In this document: one piece after another, positions 23,501 through 36,625 of the stretch
How positions within the stretch are numbered: the first letter of the stretch is position 1
Layout of the letters: each line of letters opens with the position of its first letter
Assembly (NCBI GenBank): GCA_959347315.1
Contig: OY365810.1
Span: 32,707,150-32,771,149, forward strand
Origin: Bimastos eiseni
Lineage: Eukaryota > Annelida > Clitellata > Crassiclitellata > Lumbricidae
Length of the DNA stretch: 64,000 nt
Direction: 5' to 3'
The notes under the pieces: generated by a model
Database searches by the model: none
The model's input: the letters and a program-made list of their open reading frames with translations, nothing else
Told to the model about the DNA's origin: nothing
Program-made: the position numbers and the translations under genes

Positions 23501-26500
23501 TTAGTAATAATGATGTCTAAATTTTGTTTTGCGCCATGTCTATCCGGGCCGGTTCCTGGCATAGGCGACATAGGAAGCCGCTTAGTGCGCCAAATTTTAG
23601 GTGCGCCTTAGTCTTATGCCTATCTCCAACCCTTGTTCATAATTTGGATAAGCACAAGAATAGAGGGATGGAAAAAATAGACATGGGCGGCATTCTGTAC
23701 CTTCGCCCCAGGCGGCACTTTGCCTCGCTACGCCACTGGAGATACAACAGTTAGTTTTCGATGAATATCTTTAAAACAACATGTCGTATCTCTCAGTTAT
23801 TTACACGGAAGAAAGAAAACATATTGCCCTCTACATATAAACTCTAAACGCATTATCGAAAAAAGTGCAGATACGACACAATAATTCTCATGCGACGAAT
23901 TCTACAGAAGCAACAAACTTTCATACTGCTGTAATTGAAATAATATCTCTTTGAGCCTTCTTTCATTGTGTTGAATCAGATAACGCATACAATAGAAATC
24001 TTATCATATGCACATTGCACAAGGTCCTCCTTGGGAGACCCTTCCCTATGATACACTGTGTAAATCAGGCCATGCATAAAGAAACAGAGCTAGAGCTGCT
24101 GAAAGTCGTTTCCATTACCTAGCACTGCAGGCTATCCGATATGGCATGCTAAGTTAATAGCTCATGGGGACATAACACCACTTGGCGTCATGACGCAACT
24201 TTGCAATGTGAAATGTTACCTTAAGTCATTAAAAATGTCAGTGTTTCGGCTTCTATGGTTAATGCATCCACCTCTAACACTGGAACAGCCTAAACAAGGC
24301 TGGCTGCACTGAGATGGGATTTAAAAAAACTAGAGAAGTTATTTGACTAAAATGATGAGATGGTAAATACCTTCATCACACAAGCAATCCTTGAGCCCGC
24401 TCACCTCACACAATGTTTTGCAGATGCCACTCACGCACATGCCGCTTCACAAGTAAAAACATTGTTAGACCAAACAATTGTGGTATGTGTGTATGCATTT
24501 GAGCAATATGTGTTGCACGGTGTAAATATTCTAAAAGCATTCTAAACGTTAGAGGCACAGAAAAACAGAGAGCGTAGAGGCCTGGGTTTCAGACGCTTAA
24601 GGTCTGAAACCCAGTCCACCAGCTGAAACTTATCACTCACTATTCAAAAACGAATCCTAAATAACAGAAAATAAACCTTTCTTATAATATGAGCACAATT
24701 TTTTGAAAAGGTGATTTTAATAATGCTTCATAAAAGTGCAATATGCATATCTAGGCCACTGCTGAAACTGATCTGTAAAGATTAATACTTAACTTACTTC
24801 ATGCAACTGGGTTGAGAGTATTTTCTACATTTATCATAGCGAGCTAAATGTTGCTTAAAAGAAGATCAAGGATGAATCTAATGAAATATTGATCAGAAGC
24901 TGACTCATATATTGACCATCTTCATAGAAAACAGACAGACTTTCCAAACTGTTAGCGTCACCTTTCATATGCCTCCTTCCCTTGCCAGTGTATAACTACG
25001 TAAGAAGATTCTTTATAAGCTAATTGCAACTCGCACTTTGGTGTACAAAGCAACACCGTTAGAAAGTAAATAGCATCCTGACAATAAATGTTTTGCACTT
25101 TGGGTTGTCGGCTAGTGCGAATATGAAGTCATGAACACAGGGACGGAGGGAATTGTAGGTGGCCTGGTAGAGGTAGTCGTTGGTGCAGGACATAAACCAG
25201 GACTGCACCAAAGAGTCGAGTGTCGGCAGGGAGCTCAGCCTTTCGTTCTTGTCTAACCCTGGCTGAGATATCTTTACTCAGTGGCTGAACTTTGGTTTCG
25301 TATTTCGTCAATGCCCTATGGATAGCAAAGGTCGCTGTTGCCATACTATTTACAACATAATCTTATTGTCGTTCCTCTTATTTTAGATAACAATTGAAGA
25401 CCATACAGTTGGATTGTGGTCAGTTGTTGCCATGACTCAAGATATTGCTTTGGAGAAATGCCAAATAAATGATCAGTTACGATAACAATTACAAATGGAA
25501 TAACTGTTCATGCTTGAACTTACTTATTGAAGCACTCTGTGTTCTCTGGCTTATGGTCTCCATCTGGACAGTCGACAGTTCCACTTACCCAAGTCAAAGA
25601 GAATTGCAAATTTGCACATTGCAACATCATAGAATACGGTTGAATAATGCCTTGGATATGGAGCACCCTATGATAAAATCTCCAGTTACAATTACAATTA
25701 ATGTAGATGAGCATAAAATGCTCAGGAAATTTTTTGCAATACAAAATGAAACCTCTCTAGAATCAATGGACAACGATCGACACAGATTGACGAATAAAAA
25801 ACAAACATAACATAAAGCCCTACAAACAGCTAGGAACAATTTTCACACAGCTTCCAATTATCTGTGCAAAAATCAATAAAAATTGTATGCTGCGTTTCTG
25901 CTTAATTCAATTATTCCCACCCATGCTTTGGTGCATCCGTTCTATCAGAAAGCAAAGAATGCACAGTAAACTAGAACTTTAGGGTAAAAAAGCTAGATTG
26001 GACAAAAAAAATACTAAATGCAAAACAAATCTCAGATACAAAACTATCTGTAAAAACAGCTGGATATAAGACAAACCTAAATCATCTGCAGAACAAGCCT
26101 AGCTGCAAAAAACAGTTAAAGATCCTCTTTCTTGTTTCCATAGTCCAGCTGGGCAGTGCCCAGAGATATCTCTGGCTATTTCTGAAAGCTGTTATCTGCA
26201 ACGTCATCTCGTTCCTAGCGCTCTGCTGATCTTTTTGAGCCTAGAACTAAGACTGCCTTGGCCTATCACCGGGCATTTTCTGTTTTGGGTCCATCTACCT
26301 GGAATGACCCACCTCCATCACTAAGGACTAAACTAATGACTGGTTTCTCTCCATCGGCTTCTTGCTCCTTGAAGGCATTTCTTTTCCCTGGGGTTGCCGT
26401 GTTGAGAGCACCCTTGAATCGTTATTGTGTAAGAGGCGTTATATAAATCTAAAGATATGATACGATACGATGAATTAGTGACCGACCGAAACCATTTTTT

Positions 26501-29500
26501 TTATTTTCGGCCGAAAACGCCACCGAAATTGCCATTTTTTCGTCCGAAAACGAAACAAAAACAAAGCTACAAAGTCAGTTTCGGCCGAAAACGAAGCCAA
26601 AAACAAAATATATAAATGCCTGCACAACAAATATATATCGTCACCACTGATGATGATATATATCATCACGGTGACGTCAGTACAGCAACTCCGAGGAAAA
26701 GTACAGCTACTGCAGCTTCATCGCCGCCAGAATTGTCCGTTACTGATGCTCGTCTCTCTACTCTCAGTGAGGTCACAAGCATGGAGTTACGGTGCCTTAT
26801 CCTGGCTGATGCTCCAAAGACATGTGAGTTAGACTCTATGTCCGCATTCCTGGTCCAGAAGTTTGCTGACGTCCTCTTGCCATTCGTTACTCTGCTCTGC
26901 AACCGGTCGATCCAAGAAGCCAATCTACCTACGTCTCAGAAGCAGTTCATCCTCTTGCCAGCTTTGAAGCAGGGCGATCTTGACGTGGATGATCCTGCAA
27001 ATTACTGACTGCCCTATTGCAAATGCGATACTCTTATCTAAAATATTAGAACGAATCATTGCTAATCAATTGTTTACTTGGATGTGAATGGGTTGCTCCC
27101 TCCTCTGCAGTCAAGCTTTCGAAAGAATCGTTCCACCGAAACGCTTTTGGTCCGCCGCCTTTCGGACTTCTTTGGCACCATGGACTATGGACAGATAACA
27201 CTTTTGGCATTATTTGATGTTAGCTCTGCGTTTGACTCTGTGGACCATTCTATCCTTCTTCAGCGATTATCTGCCTCCTTTGGCCTCTCCGGGCTGACAA
27301 AATTAATATCCATAGGCCTATTACCAAGAGAGAACTCCATGCATTCAACTCAAAGATGTTTCAATGCTTACTATACTATACAGGACACACCTCTATCTGC
27401 CAGACTGCATGAAGCCATCGGTAGACACCAGAGTTGTTTTTAGTGTCTCGGTCTCGGGAGCCTGTTGTCTCGGTGTCGTTGTAGTGTATCGAAATTTTAG
27501 AAACCGTCTTGAAGTGAAAATCTTGTTCTGTCTTGAAAGAGCGGTCTTGACAAGTCTCACGGTAACTGTCTTAAAATTTTGTGCTATGAACTCAAACTGG
27601 AAGCTATAAAAAAAAAGTAATTCTGGTTAACGCGCAAACCACATGATACTGAAATCATTTCAATTATCTTAAAGTGTAAAAATGTCTGAGAGAGAGTCTG
27701 AAATTGTGAAGTTTGCGTTTACGCAATTTGAAGTTATTAACAAACAATAGCTACGCGTGCCATTTGTCATTGATATAAAAACCACCATAACCAAAACGAT
27801 CGGAACGACTTCTAGTTTCTCAGAGTGACTAAGCAGTAAGGATATGTGCAAATTTATAATTTCCTTTGGTATGTGGTATCTCAATTTCCTTGTTTAAAAT
27901 CGTCTAGAAGATTTCAGACGTGCATGTCTAAAAAGGCTTTCTATATACTCTTCAGAAGATAGGTCGACAAAGAGATATCGATAAAGCTAAAACGCTGCAA
28001 TAAGAGAAACTGTTCTCGGGAATTGATACTATCGTAATAGGCCTATAATAGGGGTACATTAGACCCCACAAGTTTTAAATTGAAATTATAAATGAACCTT
28101 ATTCTTGAAAACTGATACATGAGTATTTTACAGCCTCTTATATAAGATCATTGGTCTCTTACTGCCTCGTACTGTCTTGGACCTAATCTCGATCTCGGTC
28201 TTGTACCTCGCTGTCTCGGTCTCGGCACCGCACTGTCTCAGTCTCGTCTTGGTCTCGAAGTTACCAGTCTTGCATACAACACTGGTAGACACTAATTTAA
28301 CAGTCTGGGATTGTGCCGAAAACGAACTTTGGTTTTGGACAAAAACGAAACTGGAACGAAACTGCCAATACCAGTTTTGGCCAAAACAAAAATTGGCAGA
28401 AATTGACAAATTTGCAGTTTCGGTGCTGCAAACGAACACAAAACCGAAATTTGGTCGCTGTCTACGTTAATAAGCCAGCTGCTAACAAAACCAGTTGCAA
28501 AAAACCTATCTCCAAACAGAACTAGTAGCAAACAAGCCCAGCCGCAACCAAAAACTAGACACAAAACAAGCAGCAAAACATAACTAGCTAGTAGCTACAG
28601 ACCAAAACTTGCTGCAGCAGACGTACATAAAGGATACCTGCAGAAACTGTTCCCTTTACATGAACCTGGTTCAGATTGATAGCAAGGGAATTTTGCACTC
28701 GCTGCGATTATCTGGCATCCACTACAGCATTTAGAGGTCTGGTTGCTGTGAACAACAGACAACAACAACACGGAAACTGACATTTACTTGAGTGCATCTG
28801 TACATCCGACAATGTATTGCACTGTAAGAATCTCTGCCTGGTGCTAAAACATGACTCTTGAACAGCTCTAAATGGCCACAATCACGATAAGGTCAGAATG
28901 TTCTTTAGCCCTATGTAGCAGCTCTGAGTGAGCATTTCGGAAGAAGGTTGTTTCAGGGTGGTTCAGTGCACTAGAGAGTATGGTATGAATGAGCCATCAT
29001 ACGGCAGAACACGACATCCTTATGCCTAGGGTTTACTCACATGTGTTATATAGTAGCCTTAATACCATTCTGTGTTCAACTGGGGTTGAGTCGGAAGTAC
29101 TCCTAACAACACCATGAAGATGCACTATAGAAGTTTTTTTAATGAATGTAGATCAGCCCATTCTGTAGAATGTGGTGCCTGTTGACTCGGCTGGCTCTAG
29201 ATGTCAGATATATCTGAATACATGTATACCCATATGAAAATTGCAGTAAATACACAGTCTACTCATCTCACATAACATAACAGGCGTTTCTGCATTGCAA
29301 ATATTACAAGCATTCTGATGTGCTGTAATATGTAGCACAACATGTCACTTGATATTTTAAATATAATTTATGTAAATTAGGAATGAATTGCGATGTAATA
29401 AACTGGCCATCGACTGATAATTTTCGGTGATCAATTGATACATTGATAATCTTCAGTGATCAATTGATACTTTATGTATTATTATTATCATTATTATTAT

Positions 29501-32500
29501 TTATTATTAAGAGAATTTTATTCATTATTCATTACGAGAATTCATTCACTACGAGAATTTGTGTATAGCGCCTCTTCAAGGTGACTACTCAGAGGCGCTC
29601 TCAACCCCAGCGCGGCCAAATAAGTCTTAAGATGAGGGAAGAATGCCTGAGAGGGAATTTCCGGAAGGGAGCAGAGCGTCAAGAGTGGCCATTCCAAGTC
29701 GAGGGGCCCACCACTGTATAGAACCTCTTCAGGATGACTACTCAGAGATGCATTATTATGATAATGGCACTATAGAAGTAATTAGATTATGTAGCATTTC
29801 AGTCTATTTGGAACAGTCTTCCTTTACCAATGGCCTGAAAGAGAATGTCTAGGATACCACCTTTGTCTTAGCTAGGAAGTCCGCAAGCAATTTCCGTAAA
29901 CAATTAGAAACTGTTTTAGTTCACAGGGGTTCGGCTGGGAGTGCTCACGGGGCTATATAAATGTCGTGAAATGAATGAATGAGAGAATAAATGAATGAGC
30001 ACGAGAAAACATCTAGCTATGAATAAATGGATTCCCTGACCACAACAAGCACTCACCTACAGATAGCTGAACCCCTCCACGTGCAATTCTTGGTACAGCA
30101 TTTGTCCGAATCATCCTGAACGGCCCAAAAGCCAGGGTCACACGTCTCGTCAGGAGGCTCCACACGGAAGTTGCCACACATCTTTCCTACTTTCCCTGCA
30201 CAGCCATCCAACCAAATCAAAGTGGCAAAGAATAATCTACTAAGCAACACAATCACATCGGTTTCAAAAGTTTTCATTCTACATCACGATGATATCTTTC
30301 TTTAATTTCAAAATATCAAGCTGACAAACCTCAGTATAATAACAAGGATAGTATGAATGGAAAATGACATGTTCTTAGAGACAAATTAACTTGTATTGCA
30401 GCCATGCAAGACGCCCATCACGTCACACATCAGATTTTCACCAATGTCACCACCCAGTGACATAAGGACTAGTCAGTGTGTCCCTAAACAATTTAAACTA
30501 CAGCATACTGGATATTTTGACAGTATTTTAGTATTACTATCAGAATCATTGTTACTTTCAATTACTATTTTGTCGTATTATCATTTTTATTATATGATAA
30601 ATGCCAATTATTGATAAATCAAGGACTTGCCTATTCACGAGAAATAACTTTGAAGACCATAGTAGTTTATAGTCCATCAATCCTAAGCAAAGTAATAATT
30701 GTAAAGTTTGAGGTTACAGGTGCCAAGCTAGAAGGCTGGTCCAGTGGCCATAAAACTTCATGAAATAAGGTATGCTGGTACCAGAGAGTGAATCTCCTTA
30801 GCCAGTTTATAGAAAGGCATAGACAACGATCATCTGACCATTTCAAGGGTAAGTGTTACCAATTGCACTGAATAGATAAAAGGATCAACGAAAAAGCAAG
30901 AAAGGCCATAGCATGACAAGGGTTCAAAGTGGTTCAGAACATGCTAATTTTAATTCCGTGCTAAAACCACTGCAATAAAAAAAAGCATGAAAACTTCTAA
31001 CCTTGAAAGCACCCAGATTTTGCTTTCAGAGTTGCTCCAATTGCTCTACGCGAACAGGTTGAGAAAAACTAAAATCGTAAAAAAATCACCAAGCCACTAC
31101 CCAAGCAAATGCAACACAATTGCTGTTGGAGATCTGTACACGTTAACCAAAAGCTGGGAACGTTTTTTGCCTATCCTTTCATTCTGCTATGCTAATTCAT
31201 AAAGTGTTCAATGTCAATTATTTGCTCGATAATTTTCATGTTAAACTTCTACCATTTCCAAGTCTGTATTTTGGATATATGCTGGTCAAAATACGCTAGT
31301 TGCTGTCATAATAGGAATGTGAAGGTTGAACAGTATTTGAGCAGGGAGGCTGGGATTCAGCTGGGAATCACTTCCTTTATCCAGACCAAATAAATGGTAT
31401 TGGCAACACTGAACAAGGTGAAAAGATGCATTAGGCCGTAAGTGTGTTCTGCAGAAACCAAGGGTTCCGTTAGGGGAAGACAAATAACCCAAGAGATCCA
31501 TGGGGGAAAGACAAAGTTTAGTTTCGACGTCTACTTTATTATGAATCAGATTTCAGTAGAAAAATTTAATTAAAAAGAAAATTCAAATTTACATTTTATG
31601 GATTAAAACTTAATATGAATTACAGCTGGAGTATCATTCTACTTTGCAGGCACCACATAATCCAGCATGTTTTGTTTACGTCATGGTACTATCAAAATGT
31701 TTTCGAATCAAAGGGGTTTCGTATAAAAAAAATGACTATCGTACAAACTACAAAAGCACTGCAATGCAGTGGCTGATTTGTGAGATCGGTCGGCATGTTA
31801 CGCGAAGGATACAGTTCAATCCTCGTTAGAGGAGTTACTGTGTTGGGACCTTGAGCAAGTCCTTTGAACACAATAATTGTTCTGCAATACAGCAGCAATC
31901 ATGTTGCCGAGTCAAGTGTGCACTTTTCAACTAATTGTAAGAAGGACAATATCAAATTACAGTTGTATTGTATTAGGTAATGAAGATTCTACAGCTGTAT
32001 GTGTGCAATGTGCATGGAGGTTCAAGGTAAGAGTCTGTAATGGGAGTAAGATAATTTGTCAGTGAAGTAGGATGCGATGCTTGTAGAGTAGAGCTTGTAA
32101 TGGATGGGTGTGCAGTAGTTTAGGGCAAGATGAACAGAACTATGGTGACGATTGTTAACGGTTTTCTAAAGATTTTAGAAATTGTGTGAATTTGAGCAAA
32201 CAAGATACAGCTCCTCTGTGACCGTTAAATTTCGGCCAATACCCTTCTTTGTCCACCCCACTCACCTTAGAAATCTGATCCTCAAAAAGGAACCCCAATA
32301 AATAACCCCTATATCAGGTAACATATCAGGCTTCAATGTATCCAAAATACGTTAGCTCGAGTAGTGCTACGTGTCCCACTACGAACATGCTCCTCTGCAA
32401 TACTCCACAAGCTGCATTGGCTCCTTGTTGAATTCAGAATCAAATTTAAGTTAGCTTGTTTGACCTACAAAACCATCATCACCAGTACACCTACCTATAT

Positions 32501-35500
32501 TCATGCTCTACTAACTCCTTACATTCCTCCTCGTTGCTTACAATCATCAAGTACAGGCCTTTCAGTTGAACCACGATGCAGAACAGTTATGGGCTCCTGT
32601 GCAATTTCATGTCCCGTTAATTTCATGTCTCTGCTCCTAGGGAATGGAATTGACTGCCACTCTCTTTTCATAGCTCAAATTCACTTCCTTCCTTCAAAAA
32701 GCGACTCAAAACTCACTATTTTTCTTTGGCTTTCAAGGATTTGGAAATCTAATTGCATCTTCTCCTGGCGACTGACTATCCGCACCTCAGATTCACATTT
32801 AGGTGTGACCTTGTGCGCGTTACAAATTTAATAATAATAATAATATAATAATAATAACATGGCTCACACACTGGTTCATTAATTAACATATGAAAAAATG
32901 AATTGTTCTATAAACCAATCTACTTCATGTAACAATGTATATGTAATGTAACAACATATTTACATGCACATACATAGCAAAGAAAATCTGCATAGTCCTG
33001 ACAAAATCGTCACATGGACAATGCCAATCATACTTCACTGGATAAAAGCTCACGAGACCATACCCTAATGGAAATTTCATTGGTAGAACATGTAACAAAT
33101 ATGCAAATAATGTCGCTTGCTACAACCCCAGATATGAAGGCCTACCTACCATGTTGTTACTGTCAGTGCCGGACACTGAAATTGGATACATGATGAACTT
33201 TCCTCCATTGGATGCTGATGGAGAACAATCTCTACTGTTGGCATCATGTGGTGAACCCCAGTTGTGACCTGTTCAAAAAACAATAGCACACCAGAAGACA
33301 CCCAAGCATTTACTATCTCTGATTTTCCAAAAGTTAAAAATATCAAAACAATTAATTCAGAAAAGAAGAGATAAATCACCAGCATCAGTTGTGTTGTGCT
33401 AAGGTCTTCACCAGACCAGCGTTGACGGGCCACATTAACTGTTAAAAGAATGAGACGTACTTCAATCTTTAACATGACTCAGATACGTACCCAACTCTGC
33501 AAAACAAAAAACAATTTTTTATTAAGAAGATCATATTCCACACAAAAATAAAGATTAATGTTTTATTGTATTGTACTCAGACATTTACAACTCAGCATCC
33601 CTAGTCGGATGAACTGCTCAGAGACCCTCGCTGCGCGCAAGGTCACACCAGAGAAGAAATGAGTTAAAATTGAGAAACGCAAAGGAACAGTTAGAGTGGC
33701 TAACATGTAGACTTTGAGAGTGGGTAGATGAGACAGAGTATTTCCAAAGAGAGGCACCAATTGATGCAAAGGACCGGAACTTGGCTAGGATGTTCTAGTA
33801 TGAGAGACTAGAACATCAAGTCTGTTCAAGGAGCGGAGTTGATACGAGGAGAATGAAAGAGGCCGGTGAATTACATTAGCTAGATATTTATTTCAACCTT
33901 CTCAACCAGACTTTGGAATTAACTTGCGAACACAGACTCAACCACACACCACAATTTATATGCTTGACAAGAATGATCAAGCCTATGCATGGGATAAGCT
34001 AATCTGTCAAAATAAACTGGAACATGCCAATATTGACATTACTAACAAACAACATTGCAGAAAAAGTACTGAGAGAGATCATATTGCCAACATATTTACA
34101 ACAATAGAACCGACACATAACTAAAACTTTAAGAAGCACAATGCAGTAAGAATCAATTCAAGTAAGTCTGTTTAATGGGAATCACTGTTTAGTTCTCCCT
34201 TACTACAAAATCCACCTATATGGTGAATAGTCAGTTTATAGCCAATGAAGTGCAAGTGGAACTGAATTCTTGGAATACGCTTGTAGGCCCACTGGTGGAG
34301 ACGCACATGTAACTCAAACTCTATGTGGATAGCTATCAGGATAGTGATTACCATACAACACAGATTTTGTAAAGGAAAAAATCTGCAGGGTAAATTTGAA
34401 CAGATACACTTCTATTCATAAACATCTGTTCTAATGAAAGAATGCAGGAACTAATTATCAACCGCCTGAGAACTAAATGAAATGAACGGGCAAGATAACC
34501 ATGTGTTGTGACGAGCAGAGTCTGCAATGCTGGCATTCGCGTCTCAGCGAAGAATGTTGTGTATCCTCCATTGTAATTCGTTTTTTGATCTGGAAAAAAT
34601 GTTCTCAGCAAGATTAACTTTACCCCCTCGCTCTCTCTCTCTCTATATATATTATATATATATATATATGTATTTATATATATATATATATTGCTAGGGG
34701 ACAGTGCTGCGAACTTCGTACAGTTGGCGTATCATAGGGTTATTGTAGACTGTGCAGGAGTCTGTTGTACATTAGGCAAGCATGGACTAAGCTGCCTAGA
34801 TTTCGAGTCGTGTACGATTAGCTAAAAGGCGTAAGGGACGCTTGTGTATTATAGGCAAATAAGGCAATCGTACAGCGCCAGCTGACATTGGGTGTACTAA
34901 AGGGAGGGACACTTGTACGTAGAGATAGACTTTCGTGTTCATTTGGCTATATAAGACGTTTTAATGGGAACGCCTCAGAGCTTGTGCCGAATACTTGTAG
35001 GACGATGCGTGTTCCGCCTGTTGAGGGTTCGTCATATATATATGACTCATATTTAGTAAAGTAAATAACGGCCAAGTCTCGAGTTGTACTTGTAAGACGT
35101 TCTGCTTATGCTTTGCTTCAAGTCAACTTAAGCTCTCTGTTCCGAGCCAACGTAGGCCAAACGGGTTGCTGTCATCGCTGGTTCTGTTCGCTTCGCCGTT
35201 CTCTTCATGCTTGTTCAGGTTGTATACTATTCTGTCAATAAATATATTCCTAATTCTTAAAGCATTCCCTAGACAAACAACAACCGTCAGAGTAGTATTA
35301 TAACAATATATATGTTTACATATATATGTATATATATATATATATATTGTGTATATATGACTATGACTAAAAAACTTCTATAGCACTGCCATAATAATGC
35401 ACAGGACATCAACCGACGGCGCACCAAAACAAATCCGAAATCAGGTCAAATCCAAAAGGTCAGTCCGAAGAGACAGAATAGCAGTCTAAGGAGGATAGGC

Positions 35501-36588
35501 AAGGGTAAAGAAAAAGATTTTACGCCGCGACCGAAAAGAAGCTAAAGACTCAGCGGCCCAAACGGCGTGAGATAATGAATTCCAGAACTTTGGACTGACA
35601 ACAGAAAAAGCCCGCATACCAAGACTTGTCCTAACAACTTTAACAAGAAGTAGAGCAAGGGACAAAAAATCGGAAGAACTAGTCGAGTGTTGATGAGCAT
35701 GGGGGACAAGCAAAGTGCGTAGGTACCCTGACTGACCAGAAGAAAATGTCTTATAGGTAATTATACCAATTTTAAATTTAATTCGTTGCTCAACAGGAAG
35801 CCAATGCAATGATTTAAGAACAAGAGTTATGTGATCCCACCTATGAGAACCAGTAACCATGGCCAGGCAGTTTTGTACTCTTTGCAGTTTCAGCAAGTTA
35901 GCTTTTGAAATACCAAACAGAAGAGAATTACAGTAATCTAGGCGACTGGAGACAAATGTGTTAGCCAGTAAAATTCTCGTTTCAGCAGGGATATATTGTC
36001 GAATACTTTGTATTTCATGAATATAGTAATAACAGAATTTGCAAATCGAATTGACTTTGTCATTAAAAGACATACCCGGTAACTGAATCAAAACAAACGC
36101 CTAATTTCCGTGCAGGTCCAGAGCGCATAATTTGAGACCCACCCAGGTTTAAAGAATCAATGGATTCGTATTGCTTAAGCCGTGGGATGTACCCAATAGT
36201 AAAAACTAGGTCTTGGACTCGTTTAGCAGCAACATGTTAGCAGTCATCCAAGACTGAACATCTGAGAATACATTAGTAATAAGCTGATTGGAGGAAGCAC
36301 ACGTCAGATTATTAAAGGACGGATAGATTTGTGTCATCAGCATAAAAGTGATGGCCCATAGAGTGCTTACTCAGAAGGGAACAGAAAGGGGCAGTGAACA
36401 GTATGAAAAGGAGAGGGCCAACGACGGAGCCCTGAGGCACACCACAGTCAACAGAAGATGACTGAGAAAATTTACCATCAACACAAACAGCATTTGAGCG
36501 GGGGTGGGGGTGGAGACAAGTTGCAAACCAGTTTAGAGCAGGACTGGACAATCCAAACCAATTGGGAAGAAGATTGGAGTGATCAACA

Positions 36589-36625
<37 letters not shown>

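Noticed and set aside
26474..28466. One hAT element with TAGTGACCGACCGAAACC at one end and a similar inverted end at 28450
   Set aside because: The CGGCCGAAAACG-rich stretches near 26480-26610 and 28310-28460 look related, but I could not find matching termini or a target duplication, so no boundary is claimed.
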